Assembly: GCA_963210315.1 (NCBI GenBank)
Contig: OY723322.1
Coordinates: 1,612,001-1,676,000, forward strand
DNA: 64,000 bases
Direction of reading: 5' to 3'
Source of the DNA: Rhynchopus euleeides
Lineage: Eukaryota; Euglenozoa; Diplonemea; Diplonemida; Diplonemidae
Shown: positions 23,310-34,787 of the stretch, piece by piece
How the letters are laid out: each line of letters starts with the position of its first letter
How positions within the stretch are numbered: position 1 is the stretch's first letter
Made by a program: the position numbers and the translations under genes
Notes under the pieces: generated by a model
Databases searched by the model: none
Told to the model about the DNA's origin: nothing
The model's input: the letters and a program-made list of their open reading frames with translations, nothing else

Positions 23310-24197
23310 CAGGCTGGTCGCTAACCATCATTCATCATTCCACTCATTCTGGGTTTCCCCCCCCTAGATATTTTATCATTCCACCATCATTCCACCGATG
23401 GTGGAATGATGGGATGAAAAACACACTACCGCCTCATTCACCCACCATTCCCCACCATCCGTTGCCAGGGCCGAAGAGAGTATGGTTTTGCAGGATCAGA
23501 TGCTCACTACCGTGGCCTCCGGCGGCTGGGGGGCTCCGCCCCCCAGACCCCCCCTGTGGCGTATGTCTCGTACTCAAGTCATTCGATTCCCATCAGGTCA
23601 GGGAATCCAACCACTCCAGTAGTCAGGAGGACGCAGTCAACTCACACAGAATCTGTACGCCCACACTGAACAGATGTTCACTACCGTGGCCTCCGGCGGC
23701 TGGGGGCTCTGCCCCCCAGACCCCCCTGTGGACCATGTAGTGTGTGCCCGGCTAGTAACCAAGCCCTTGCGCTTCGACGGCCGTGGCATATCAGGGGGTA
23801 GCGTCGAATCATGGTACCGAAAGCCTTTTTTTGGTTTCCTCCGGCACCCGAGGATGGCGCGAGCGGGAGAGGAACTGTGGAAGGAATCCAGCGCCTCACA
23901 CCGTCCACCGACGGGAAAGTTAAGTAACAACACGAGCGCGGGCGAAATATCGACCCCTAGCGTTTTCCCCCCTGATCCCCCCAAAACAGGAGCGTCCGCC
24001 CACCTAATCTCTAAAATCGAAAAAGTTAGCGACAGGCCTGGATCGTGGGCGCGCGGCGGCGGCGGCGAAGCCGCCGCCGCGATCGCGTACGAACCATATT
24101 TTACTGCATGGCCACCACTTCCACCCCCCACCCCCCCCCCCACGACTGACCATCATTCCACGAGATCTCGGAATTCAAAAAGTTAGCGACCAGCCTG
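23310..24197. mobile_element. Non-autonomous DNA transposon, 16-bp TIRs, 9-bp target duplication
   Basis: The ends are a perfect 16-bp inverted repeat, CAGGCTGGTCGCTAAC. The 9-bp flanks are identical: CTCCCCGCT at 23301-23309 and 24198-24206. Inside are short CATCATTCCACC repeats near the left end, the inverted GC-rich dimer module at about 23498-23768, a second degenerate copy of the end sequence near 24024-24039 and a perfect GC hairpin at 24056-24080 (11-bp stem, GAA loop). No transposase frame is present. A 9-bp duplication would fit Mutator-like elements, but the TIR is short for them; hAT-like elements normally give 8 bp. Confidence 0.88.
23498..23768 (-). repeat. Dimeric GC-rich palindromic module, copies 3 and 4
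   Basis: The inverted counterpart of the module at 11882-12147: two copies of CCGTGGCCTCCGGCGGCTGG followed by a C-rich dyad, separated by a linker carrying CAACTCACACAGAATC. The order of landmarks and spacing (about 173 versus 176 bp) match, so the dimer was shared as a unit. Confidence 0.85.
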
Positions 24198-24206
24198 CTC
24201 CCCGCT

Positions 24207-27200
24207 TTCTGGCTGTCTTTTCCATTCCGTTTCTTACATGTAAGTGGCTATTTTTTTGTGGATCACAACCAAAATGGCCCACCCGAGATCGGGCTTGTTT
24301 GACACAGCCTAATACAGAGCCAACCCCCAAGCTTGACACGCCTGGTGTTGTTCCCTCGTGCTCGTGCCCGTTGGTGCTCGTTGGAACAGGCAGGATGTAC
24401 CCACGATCGATTGGGCATCGGGAGCCTTCTCTAAAGTGAAGAACGGTGGTGCCCCGAATAAAATAGTTTGCGAGTTTGTCACACTGACACAGTTTGACAC
24501 AGAGCAAAGACGTGTTGTGCCAGCCACTGACAGAAGCAAGTTCTCTTGTGTGCAGAGGTGTGCAGTCAACCCCTGGAAACAGAAAGGACCCCCCCTCCAC
24601 CCCATCCCGCGGTTGCCTCCAAGCTTCACCCCCTATTTTCGTAAATTGAGGCAAGCCGTCGGACTTTCTCCCGCATTTCTTCTCTACTGCCTGCTGTATT
24701 CAGCCTTCTCTCGTAGGTTTTTGTTTCTGACTTCTTGTTGTCAGTTGACCTGGCCGTGCACGTACTCCTGTACGACGTGTCAGTTCATTCCAAAGGGGGT
24801 CCGTGTTGGAACCCTCGCCTGCCTCAGTCACGCGCGTGCCTCGGGTCACCCTGCTGATATTGCTCCATTTGGATTGGAACAGCTTGGCCATCATGGACGC
24901 CTGTCATCCTGTGGTTCAGGCCCCCGTTCGCTTCGGAGGCACATTCGTATGGGTCGTAATAGGTTTGTCATGGGTAGGTTGGAGAACCATCACATCAGAG
25001 CAGAGGGACAGGTGAAGCGGCTTTGCTGTTTTGCGTATTCTGCCCCCCGTCAGGACGAATCACAGGCTCCGCCTTTGACCTCGCGGTAAGGCTCTAGGAT
25101 CCTGCGGTGCACCGACAAATATTCAAAGGTAACTCCCGACACAGGGCGGGGTGTGCCAGTGAAAGTGGTGCTGTATCCTGCAAGCCTTTGCCATGGAGGG
25201 GGGCGCAACAGCGCCAAGGGAACCTGCAGTGATGTTCTCTGACTGGGAGATGTGGGGCTCTGCTTGTGCACACGAATCAGACCAGATCGGTTCGACTTTC
25301 ATGAGATTTCAGCAAAATGCGGAAGCTCATCGGGTGAGCCCTTTGTGCAGTGTAGCTCTTTTGCTGAAACTGCTTATTCAAAGTCTGCCGGTGGATGGTG
25401 GCCCCTTCTATCATTGGGTCCATCCATGTCTCTTGGATTGTTGTGGATCTGCAGCGTACCTGGTCTACTTTCTTCCTGTCCGCAACCCAAGAAGAAAGAC
25501 TATCGACAATGCCGGCGGCTTCTGTCGCGCAACACAGTCAGAAACGGCTGATGCGGCCCCTCGCTATGCGAGGGAACATTCAACTCGCCGTCGGTGAGAG
25601 TGGCTTCACGTGTTGAGATGGTTCATGTTTTGTTGGATGATTGCCATCTTGCACCTTCCTCGCACTGGTACGACCCAGTTCCCCTTCCTTATTGCATTTA
25701 ACGTCGCCTGCCTACAACCCTACAGCTTAGAAGTGTAGGGTTTGCAGTTTCTGTTCCCTGTCCTTTGGATACGGTGGATGCTTGTTCTGGGGGAACGGGT
25801 CGAAGCTTTCGGCCAACACATGGCACAGTGTTCTTTAAATCAGTACGTTGTATCCCGGAAAGCCACGCATGCAGAGTGCGACAGCACGGCCATTGTTCAT
25901 CCCGAAGTGTCAGTGAATCTGCTGACAAGCGGAAGGAGGGTCATGTGTCTGCTGCATCCGCACAGAGTAAGTGTCCTGTTCTTTCAACAGGTCGCGCATC
26001 TACCATCCTTGGTACGACGAGCGAAAATATTTTGATAACACGACCAGCTAACGTAGGGCATTCTCACTGCCTTGAACCCGTTTTCCAATCGTCGTCTTCC
26101 GTGCGCGCTGACACTTTTCGCTACCCAATCATCCCATGATTGAATCTTCTATTTTACTCGTTGTGAAAGGAGGGAGCAAAGGAAATCGTACCACTGAATC
26201 TTTGGGATCACCCCCACTGAATACAGGGTGCCAACACAACCTGGACAAGTGTGTCTAGAGGTGGTTTGCAGCTGCTGGGCAGGGTGATTCGACCGTACCA
26301 AAGTGTCAGGAGGACGATTTCTTCGAGTTGCCTGTCCCCAGTGGATCAGGTTTGAGTGTCAAGTGAATGGTGTCGGTTGTCTGTGGAATGATGTTTCTAT
26401 CTGTCGGCTATTTTTCTACGCAGTGTCCATAATTCTGTTCAGACTCACGTGGCCTCGGTAGTGATCCGTGGAACGACGCACGCAGCATGTGTGTCGAAAA
26501 CTGAGCTGTCACCAAGCCCATGTGGCACTATTGGAGGGAACCTCAGCGCAATGCTATAGAGCGTTATTTCATGACAGGATGGCTTCAGTTGCCCATATTC
26601 TTTCTGCAATCTCCGTGGCACAAGGGCTTGTTGGTTCGATTCAGAAGAGTTGATGATTGATTTCTGTCCACCGTTCTTCTGGTCACCGCTATGCATGGCC
26701 GGGCTGAGCGCCCTGTGCCGACAGTCTTTCTGTTTTGTTGTCTTCTCATGTGCCGGTGACCCAGGGAGGAGGTACGCCAACAATTTCACGAAATTGCAGA
26801 ACCTATTCAAGGTTGCGGGTTTTGCGGGCAAAAAGGTGTTTGCATGATGCTGCCAACCTAAAGGCTCACTTCAACTCGAAAATAAAAAGTTGTTGAATTG
26901 AAATTTTGCGCAACCCGCCACCCTCGATCTCCCCACCTAGTAGCAGCTCACACGCAAGACTCTTTCTGTTCAATGCCATTGAAATTGACACTCGGACACA
27001 AGAATGACACTTACGTACACTGATGATTTCAAACCACGGTAAGTCGCCGCCTGACTTTGTGGACTTCACTTCGTCGTGTGTCACAGTGTTCGGGTAAGTT
27101 CAGAGTTTATCATGCAATTTAGTCGTGCCGCTCCTGTGTCCACCACGAATATGCTGACCTCCCGTGGATTGGATTCATCTGCTCTCTGTCTCTTGGTGCA

Positions 27201-30200
27201 TCAGTATCGTGTGTTGTGTCCCAGTCTACTCCACCCCACTGGTGATGCGGGTCCTGTTTCTGCCGTGCCCTTTCCCGCATTTTTTTCTGTCGGATGGTCT
27301 AGCGTGACAGGTTCTCCGGCAGAACGCAGGGTTCGCAGTGCCTTTGTCACGCTGTCGTGAAAACCCCTCAAAAAGTTTGCCAGATGCAGGCTGTGGAGAA
27401 ACAACCCGCGTCGAAGATCGACTGCAGAAAGCAGCATTTGACAACAAGTGAGCTGATCGTGCTGGAATATTTCTGTACCCTTGCTGGATCTGCGAGGGAT
27501 CTGCGAGGCTACTTCATCAGGCCTCAAAACTTTGCAGTGGTCTGTTGACATTGGTAATTATGCACTGCATTCGCTCTTCGTGCCCAGTGGAGCACAAAGC
27601 GAATCAACCCTTTTGTCGCATTTTCACAAAAAACTTCATTCATCGCAAGATGCCATCAACGAACGAGATGCATAAACCCATTTCATTTTTTCTTGCGTTC
27701 AGGGCACATCGCCAACGTAACCACGAGCGAACGAAACGTAACGGTTTAACCGAATAAAGTAGCGCCTGCTTGGTTGTTGTGATTCACTTGCACGTGTCGT
27801 GGACCCACAAACAAGAATGAGATAGGTGATGCCGCCACGTGCCTCTCCTGTACAGGCTTGTGCACAGTGCCTCCCGACCAAGTGAACAACGACTTCCCTC
27901 AGGAAATACTCCTGGGATCGTGAAGTGCGGAAAAAAGTCAAAACTTGAAAGGAAAAGAAAGATCGATCTGGCAGTGTCACATAACTGTCACCCGCCACGT
28001 TCTGGTGACTGCCTCCCTCACTATCCGCTATGTTTTCACAAATAGTCTGGTTTTTCCTCCGCACTGTGCACGTGAAGAATCGGAATGTGTCGGTGTGTTC
28101 CCTGTGGGGCTTCCGATCTAAGTTACATGCCGCTGTTCCTGGTACAGGCATGCCAGTGAGTGTGGCCGCACTATCACTGATTCGCGGGTCGATTGCTCGC
28201 TCCAGAAAGGAAACCTGGTTTTCACACCTGGTTTTGTGTCCGTTCCATTCCCAGGTCAGGTGCCTGAACGAAGAAGTCCTGCACGATGAGACAGGGCACT
28301 CTTTACGCACATCAGTGCTTTGTTTTCCCAGACAGGGTTCAACAGAAGCAACAATGCTTTGTATGTTTTTCAGTCAGAAGTGAAAAGGAGTTCGTCACGG
28401 TTATCATCATGAATATCAGAGTATATTCTGTGGTTGGCCCGCCAATGGATTCACGCTTTACAGTAAGCAGAAACAGAAGCCCTTTCCTTCAAAAGGCTTC
28501 TATTGAATAAGATGCTTCGACCGAAGTCAGCCCTATGTTCCCTAACGACAAGTGTAGTGATGTGTTTGTGCTTCTGTGATACTTTTCAGCACCCCTCCCC
28601 CCTGCCTGACATCAGTAGTGTGAGGGTGGTACATGATCTTTCAGCAGTGAGCTGACCCGCCGACTTCGCTGGAAAGCATCCACTATCCAAGGATGCCAGC
28701 CTCTCTGTTGTCGTTTGAGGTGGTGGTTGACTGGTAGTTTCGTGTCTCAGAGTGCTTGTGCGGTGAGTCATTCCGGTTCAACAATATCGAAGTAGTGGCA
28801 CGAGCCAGTGAGAGGGCCATCCTCGTGCCGAGTTCTCTTTTTTGCCCTCTCTTTACAGTGCAAGTCCATATTGTCGGTTTCTTCACCTCAACGTTCTTTC
28901 TATAATTATTGCAACAGAAAGTCATCATCTCTCTGGGAGACACAAGGAACCCCAACATGAGCTGCCAGCCTGAATATTGCGTTCTGGTATCAACGTTCAA
29001 GAGAAGAATGACCTCTCTATTAACGCAGCAAGTCAACAGCACACTGGCCAAGTGAATGACAGCGTGCGGATGACGTCGGAGTGGCAGTCTCTCGGTTGGG
29101 TGGCGCGACAGGCGCGACCTTGCGAGCAGCCGGGACGAAAGGTTTGTTTGGTTTCCATCACAGTGGTTCCTTCTTGGACCAACTGCTTGGTCCACCAACT
29201 ATTGACCTGATATTTTGCCATCAAAAGTTCCGCAAACCCGAGACGTTGATTACGCAAGGTGGGTCCAAGTGCCAAACGAATGCACCCCGCCGAATCTCAG
29301 ATGGTGGATCCTTTGAGATGCTCGGACAGCAATGCAACAATGCATGCGCCTCTGCAAAACGTACTACCGTCAACAGTCTACGTGGAGGGAGAACATCGCA
29401 GGGGGGTTCGGGTATGTTTCGGCAGTGCCAGTATTTTCGCCTTTGTTCCTGCCGACTTCCCCCTCCGCTGTACTTTGTTCAGTTCCTGACCTCTATTTTC
29501 CCCCGTTGCTGGGTCGGGATTTGTTTGGCAACTGAATTAGAGGGAGGGGGCAATCAGGCCTGAAATCACTTCTTTTTTTTTGCCTGCGCGTGCAACAAAA
29601 GCCGGAATTCTTTGAAGCCTCCCTCCCCTGTCTTTTTGTCGTTGACAAGTGATTTGAAGTGCCCTCCCGACCGAAGGCCCCGACCAACGCCAAATAGAGG
29701 AGGCGTTCCGAGAGTCGGCGTGTCTTCCAAGAGCATCCCTGGCAAGGCCGCCTTCTCTTTCCGCCTCTCCCTCCAGGCTGTCCGCTGTCCTGCCCTGCTT
29801 CCCTAACTTCTCGAACTGGATTTCTTTCCCATGACCCCCTCAAAAAACCGTCGACATTTGCCAATTTCTCCACCCTATTTCCGGCCATCACCATTCTCTG
29901 AAAATGCCACATCCACTCCTCAATTATTGGCCTGGGTTGCACATGCAGGCTCCGTTTCTCCTCAACATAATGCCATGGGGACGCATTGGTTCAATCTAGA
30001 AATCAACCAGATGGTCATGCCGGGTATTGGGCGGGCGCGTTCGTGCCCACGGCCCCGGAGGGATCCTGGGAGCCCACCTTCTTCCAAAACAGCCCATTGC
30101 GCCCGTCAGCGGCTTCCTTCCCCTTGGGGGCCGTCACCACCCCCTCGACATCGTCTTTTTGTACCGCTGGGGTCTGGCTGTTGAGGTGATGTGTGAACAG

Positions 30201-30748
30201 CCCCCCTCGGCTTGGCCGTACCCAAAAAGATCCCTCACAATTCGTTCAAAAAGCGATCAGGAACGAAGTAGACCACACAATGCAACCCGTTTTGCCTCAA
30301 CTTTGCCAGATCGGCAGGCGACTCCATCTGGCCAGACTGAAAGAACGAAGTGCGGTCAGCATCCGGAAGTGTCTCCCAGTCGGTTTGCATTTGCACTGGG
30401 TATCCGGGATGATCCGCGCGAGGTATGTGAAAAGTTTGTCATCAGGCCCATCAAGCTGTCCTTCAAAGCTCGACAATGCAGATGACGCGCAGTCACGGTT
30501 GTTCGCAAGGCTTGAAACCCGGAGATGCGATGGCGATATGGCTTCCGCTGTGGCGCAGGACCGATTGTCCATTCTCGGCCTGTCTCGAACTGTGCTTTGC
30601 CATACTCGTCGTAATCTTAGCGTGTTCAGGTTTTGTGTCAAGGATCTTGTTCCATTCTCTGATTCCCTCGAACTTGCCTGGACTGCGTATGATCCTGTCG
30701 ACTTTACTGTTCACTGGTGTCCCTCTTGGCTCAGTGGACACAGATAGC
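24207..30748. other. Large gene-free region (6.5 kb)
   Basis: No gene supported. Several open frames up to 243 codons exist (for example 24358-25089 +, 28683-29198 -), but they lack early ATG codons or any recognisable domain. Some short stretches read like decayed coding sequence, such as a minus-strand stretch near 29100-29270 (FAELLMAKYQVNSWW) and another near 30225-30430. A 9-bp hairpin AACCCTACA/TGTAGGGTT lies near 25715-25742. Confidence 0.45.
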
Positions 30749-30750
30749 TA

Positions 30751-30883
30751 CAGACTTCCAGAAAAGGTTGGTGGGTAATATGTTTGGTGGGAGAAAGGTT
30801 GGTGGGGTACAAGATTTGGTGGATTTGGAGGTCCCGGAAAAATTTGGTGGGTTTTTACCCCACCAGCCTTTTCTGGAAGTCTG
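30751..30883. mobile_element. 133-bp MITE with TA target duplication
   Basis: The tips are inverted: CAGACTTCCAGAAAAGG at the left and its complement (CCTTTTCTGGAAGTCTG) at the right, extending to GGTGGGTAA-like sequence inside. TA flanks both ends (30749-30750 and 30884-30885). The short interior repeats TTTGGTGG or TTGGTGGG several times. TA duplication and size fit a Tc1/mariner-type MITE. Confidence 0.85.
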
Positions 30884-30885
30884 TA

Positions 30886-31647
30886 TGTGAACAGAAAAAG
30901 TGATGTGTGATCAATTTGTGTGTTTCTCTGACACAGTTTGACAGAGGCTTCTGGCTTTCTTCATCTGGGAGTGGGTGGTATGTCAGTGTTCAACACAAGC
31001 AACCCAATGAAACTAACTGGCATCAGTTTATCTGACGTCTCGGGGACTGCACCTCAACAAGAATTCAAATCAATAACATCAGGAAAATAAAAAATGCAGC
31101 CCTTTTCGGGGCTGGGTTGCACTCATGAATCCTTCGGCTGTTTGGACAGGACAGGAAGGTGGTCCATTTTGGTGCGCCTGACGAACCCCTTTGTCCATTC
31201 TGCCAGGCCTTCCTCTCAGGACTCATGTATCTTTCCCCGGTTTTCAATTTCTTTCCGTGCCACTCCTTGTGCAAACGAAGAAGATGTCGTATCGTGCAGG
31301 CGATTTTGTGGCGATATCACGCTGTTTCTATTTCTCCCCAGCAGGTGAGCGGGTGCAATTTCACATGAGACTGTAGCTGTTTAGCTGTACCGTCTGCGCA
31401 CAGCGCAACTTGAGTCCCTATGGACCTTGCAGCAAAGCAATGTTGCCATCAAGATGTACTCTCGTTTATGGATGCATGAAGAAGACTCTTGATGACGGTA
31501 ATCTGGCCTTGACCGCCCTCGGGCGAACCACGTCAAGCCGACCTTCAGCTTTCCCTCTGCAGTCTCATCTGACACGCAACAAGTCCCAAAAATGCAACAG
31601 AAAGCCCGCCGAGATTCCTCTCCCAAGAAAGAAGTTTTCTCCTCAAA
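30886..31647. other. Gene-free spacer
   Basis: About 760 bp between two TA-flanked elements. No gene supported. Confidence 0.5.
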
Positions 31648-31714
31648 TACCGTATACGTAAATATTATGGAACGTAAATATTATGGAACGTGGGGTAATC
31701 AGGCTGGGGGAAAA

Positions 31715-32055
31715 AACAACAAATCACAACGAATCACACCCGATCACAACAAATCACAACGCCAAATGTTGTGATTTGTTGTGATTTGTTGCGATTTGTT
31801 GCGATTTGTTGTGGCCAGTTGTGATTTGTTGCGACCAGTTGTGACGACTTGTGACCCTTTTGTGATGAGTTGTGATGAGTTGTGATGAGGTGTGATCTGT
31901 TGTGATCTGTTGTGATCTGTTGTGATCGCGATCCAAAATTTCAAAAATTTAAAATTTTGGATCGCGATCACAACAGATCACAACAGATCACACCTCATCA
32001 CAACTCATCACAAAAGGGTCACAAGTCGTCACAACTGGTCACAACAAATCACACC
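31715..32055. repeat. 10-bp iteron array forming a long palindrome
   Basis: Units like TTGTGATCTG, TTGTGATTTG and TTGTGATGAG repeat with a 10-bp period and then run back as the inverse complement. The symmetry centre is near 31946, between two copies of GATCGCGATCCAAAATTT. Arms of about 100-120 bp pair with one or two 10-bp gaps. A shorter set of the same iterons lies at 34640-34755 on the other side of the ORF. Confidence 0.85.
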
Positions 32056-32150
32056 ACGTCGTATTGCAATTTGGGTTAGCGTGCTGGCATCGCAGCCTGG
32101 CCCCGAAGGACCATACCGTGAGGAACCGGGCCCGCTATCCTACTCTTGCT

Positions 32151-34583
32151 CTACGTGACACCACACGGTTTCGCTCTCCTCCTCGTTGCGCTGTAAAGGA
32201 GGGGGGACACACACACACTGGAAGCCGGAGATTGCGCCTGCTGATACTGAGGCGCAATCTTCGCGACGACGCGTTGAAAAGAGCGCGGAATAGCCGCCGA
32301 ACGAAAGATGGTGGGAGAGGGGATGCAGCGGGTGCGCTTCGGAACCGCACGCAACACCCGCTTCTGGAGGAAACGTGAACGACAAGGACGGACAGCACGT
32401 GTCTTGCGCTCCAAGAAGCGCAAGGCTTGTGAGGCCCGTGGGAAAGGGGAAGGCACGCCTGATCTAGCTGTGCTGATGATCGTGCGGGAGGAAGGAAAAC
32501 CTGCTCTGTTGTTATGAAACGAGCATCGCTCTAGGGCAGATTCGTCTGCCTCCCGCATGTGCGCTACACGTTTCTGCGCGCGGGGAACCGAGGACTCAGA
32601 AGGGGAGGAAGGGGAGAAAGGAAGTCGACGCCCCACGCAAGGGCTCGGCGACGTGCACTCGTGGGAGAGCGTGTCGCTCCCCTGGTGAGACGGCGTTTCT
32701 GCCTGCCAGTCGGGAAGAGAGGGGGTTGCAGGGTCTAAAGGCACTAGGGGCTCCTGACATGGAGAGGGTGGTGGGGGTGACACAGTGTCTGATGGGGGAC
32801 TAAGCCGAGTGTCGACGGGCTGAAAGCCCGGCGAGTCATCCACAACAAGGGAAGGTGCAGGCGAGAGAGGAAGGGGGGAAGCAAGTTCTGATGGGGGCAT
32901 GATACTATCCTCGTCAGGCCGAAGGCTTGACGCTGAAATCGGTGAACCAGGGGACACGGGGGGTTGAGGTTCTACTCTTCTGTTGTTAAAGGAGCGTTGC
33001 CCCAGGGCAGATGCGCCTGTCTCCTGTATGGGTGCTACCCGCTTCTGCGCGCGGGGTACCGAGGACTCAGAGGGGAGAGAGGGAGAGAAAGGAAGGCGGC
33101 GCCCCACGTAAGGGCTCGGAGATCTCCGTTGCGTGGCGCTCTCTGGGAGGGGCGGCGAGCCCGTCTGCGGGGTCTGTAGCCCGTCCAGCAGGTCTGTGTG
33201 CAGCACGAGCTCCGGAGCCGGAGAGGGCGCCGGAAGCGGTGCTGTATCTGCTGGTGGAGCGAGACGAGCATCATCAGGCTGGGAGCCCGACGATTCATCC
33301 GCATCAAGCGTAACGTGCTCTGCACACATCTTACGCGGGGTAGGGGAAGCAGGGGTATTCATTCGAGGGGAAGGCGAGAAAAGAAAACCAGGAAATTCGC
33401 GTGGGGTCAGCGCAGATGACTCCGCAGAAGAACCCAACTCGCCCTCACTGGGCTGATCGTCGGGGCAGTGAAGAGCCAAATGCTCAATCACGCCCGGCCA
33501 AAGAAGAAGAAGAGACGCACACATGTCCCACTCTGGCTGTCGCACACACACTATCCCAGCCCCCCAGAGGGACGGGCCCTCGTCAGAGTGATCTAAACAA
33601 ATGGCGGTGCGTTTCACGGCATCCTGCCCCATCGAGTCCTCGTCGGAGGCGTCCAGAACGATGGCGGTGCGTTTTACCGCAGCCGCAGCCGTCGTGTCGC
33701 TGTCCATCACAGACGAGGGAGGGACTTCCTCGCTGGTGGAGCCCGCATCATCAGCGTCGTCTCCATCATGCTCAGTGGCACCAGAGCTGCCCTCCTCTCC
33801 CTCGCTGTCAGAATCGTCATCGCAGCTGCTGCTGTCGTCATCCGTGCTCGCAACTTGGTCGACCCTGGGGGCGCGCCCATGGTGGCCGGCCGCGCAGCAT
33901 GTCTTCACATTGGCGCAGGTGCCGCACCGCGTCATGTGGTGTGTCTCACAGCACATCACCTTCAGGCCGTCCGCGTGGTGGTGGTGGACGCGGCAACACG
34001 CAGCTATCGTCAGTGCGTAATTCCGCTTGGCGGTATCGCACTCGTCGCATTTCGGTTTCGAATGCGCGTTGCACACTTTCCGGGGGCCCAGAGACGTGCT
34101 CGCGAGCGACCGCGGCACTGGTACAGGTATAGCGCTGCGCGGCGGGGGCGGGCGTGGCCCATCCCATTGTGAGGCTCGCGTGGTCCGGGGGATCCCAGTG
34201 TAGTCTGGGAACACGTTTGTTCCCCACCTCACGATATTGCCGTCTGCATCGACGCCTGCGGCCGCACATGCCTGTTCTGCACTCGCCTCTAACGCCGTGA
34301 TCGTCTCTGCCCCACCTGCGAACACGGGCCGAGGTGTCATCCCGCCCCAGACCTCTCCAGCGCCTACCGAGCAGAGGGAGCCGACCCGGTCCTCGCGTCG
34401 CGCAGGCCACGGGGTAGGAAGGCTTAGCTGGTCGCATAGCCTCTTCAGGCAGCCCATCATCGTCCAGAGGAGGTTGCCACGCTCGGCCATCGCGGGGTTG
34501 GAGGTTCGTGCCGAGCGCTCCGAGGGCTGTAACGCCTTCCCTGTGAAGACCTCGAAGTCAAGGGCGAGCTCGATGTTCGACAC
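32151..34583 (-). CDS. Element-encoded Cys/His-rich protein with acidic and proline-rich repeats (unknown)
   Basis: A minus-strand frame of about 810 codons from GTG 34583 to TAG 32151-32153. It is open back to about 34643, and the first ATG is at 34490 (779 residues), so a spliced or non-ATG start is possible. Numbering from 34583, residues 171-235 hold two similar metal-binding-like modules: C171-x2-H-x4-C-x2-C then CC-x2-H, and C212-x2-H-x4-C-x2-C then CC-x3-H. A Ser/Asp/Glu tract follows (about 245-290), then two copies of VKRTAI-x-LD-x-SDE, and a Pro/Ser region containing two diverged copies of a unit with VGRRLPFSPS and SSVPRAQKRVA. The upstream part (WLAALQW...IELALDFEVFTG) recalls segments near the end of some protist retroelement polyproteins; this is from memory and weak. 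Function unknown; its position suggests it belongs to the element. Confidence 0.55.
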   Translation of the reverse strand: MSNIELALDFEVFTGKALQPSERSARTSNPAMAERGNLLWTMMGCLKRLCDQLSLPTPWPARREDRVGSLCSVGAGEVWGGMTPRPVFAGGAETITALEASAEQACAAAGVDADGNIVRWGTNVFPDYTGIPRTTRASQWDGPRPPPPRSAIPVPVPRSLASTSLGPRKVCNAHSKPKCDECDTAKRNYALTIAACCRVHHHHADGLKVMCCETHHMTRCGTCANVKTCCAAGHHGRAPRVDQVASTDDDSSSCDDDSDSEGEEGSSGATEHDGDDADDAGSTSEEVPPSSVMDSDTTAAAAVKRTAIVLDASDEDSMGQDAVKRTAICLDHSDEGPSLWGAGIVCVRQPEWDMCASLLLLWPGVIEHLALHCPDDQPSEGELGSSAESSALTPREFPGFLFSPSPRMNTPASPTPRKMCAEHVTLDADESSGSQPDDARLAPPADTAPLPAPSPAPELVLHTDLLDGLQTPQTGSPPLPESATQRRSPSPYVGRRLPFSPSLPSESSVPRAQKRVAPIQETGASALGQRSFNNRRVEPQPPVSPGSPISASSLRPDEDSIMPPSELASPLPLSPAPSLVVDDSPGFQPVDTRLSPPSDTVSPPPPSPCQEPLVPLDPATPSLPDWQAETPSHQGSDTLSHECTSPSPCVGRRLPFSPSSPSESSVPRAQKRVAHMREADESALERCSFHNNRAGFPSSRTIISTARSGVPSPFPRASQALRFLERKTRAVRPCRSRFLQKRVLRAVPKRTRCIPSPTIFRSAAIPRSFQRVVAKIAPQYQQAQSPASSVCVSPLLYSATRRRAKPCGVT

Positions 34584-34787
34584 CGTGCCTTGCTTCGTCC
34601 ATTGGAGCGCTGCGAGCCACGCAAGTATCGCCCTGATAACAAATCACAACATTTGCCTTGTGATTTGTTGTGATCTGTTGTGATCGGGTGCCCCTCATAT
34701 CACACCCTCAATCAGCTGACGATCGGGTGTGATTTGTTGTGATTTGTTGTTTTTTTCCCCAGCCTGATTACCCCAGAACGGGCCCAT

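Noticed and set aside
24358..25089. Open frame of 243 codons on the + strand
   Set aside because: It begins at GTG, has no ATG in its first two thirds and no recognisable motif.
30225..30430. Minus-strand stretch reading ETLPDADRTSFFQSGQ and onward like real coding sequence
   Set aside because: Only about 50 codons after an in-frame ATG, no supported splice partner and no family; could be an exon or relic, but not enough to call.
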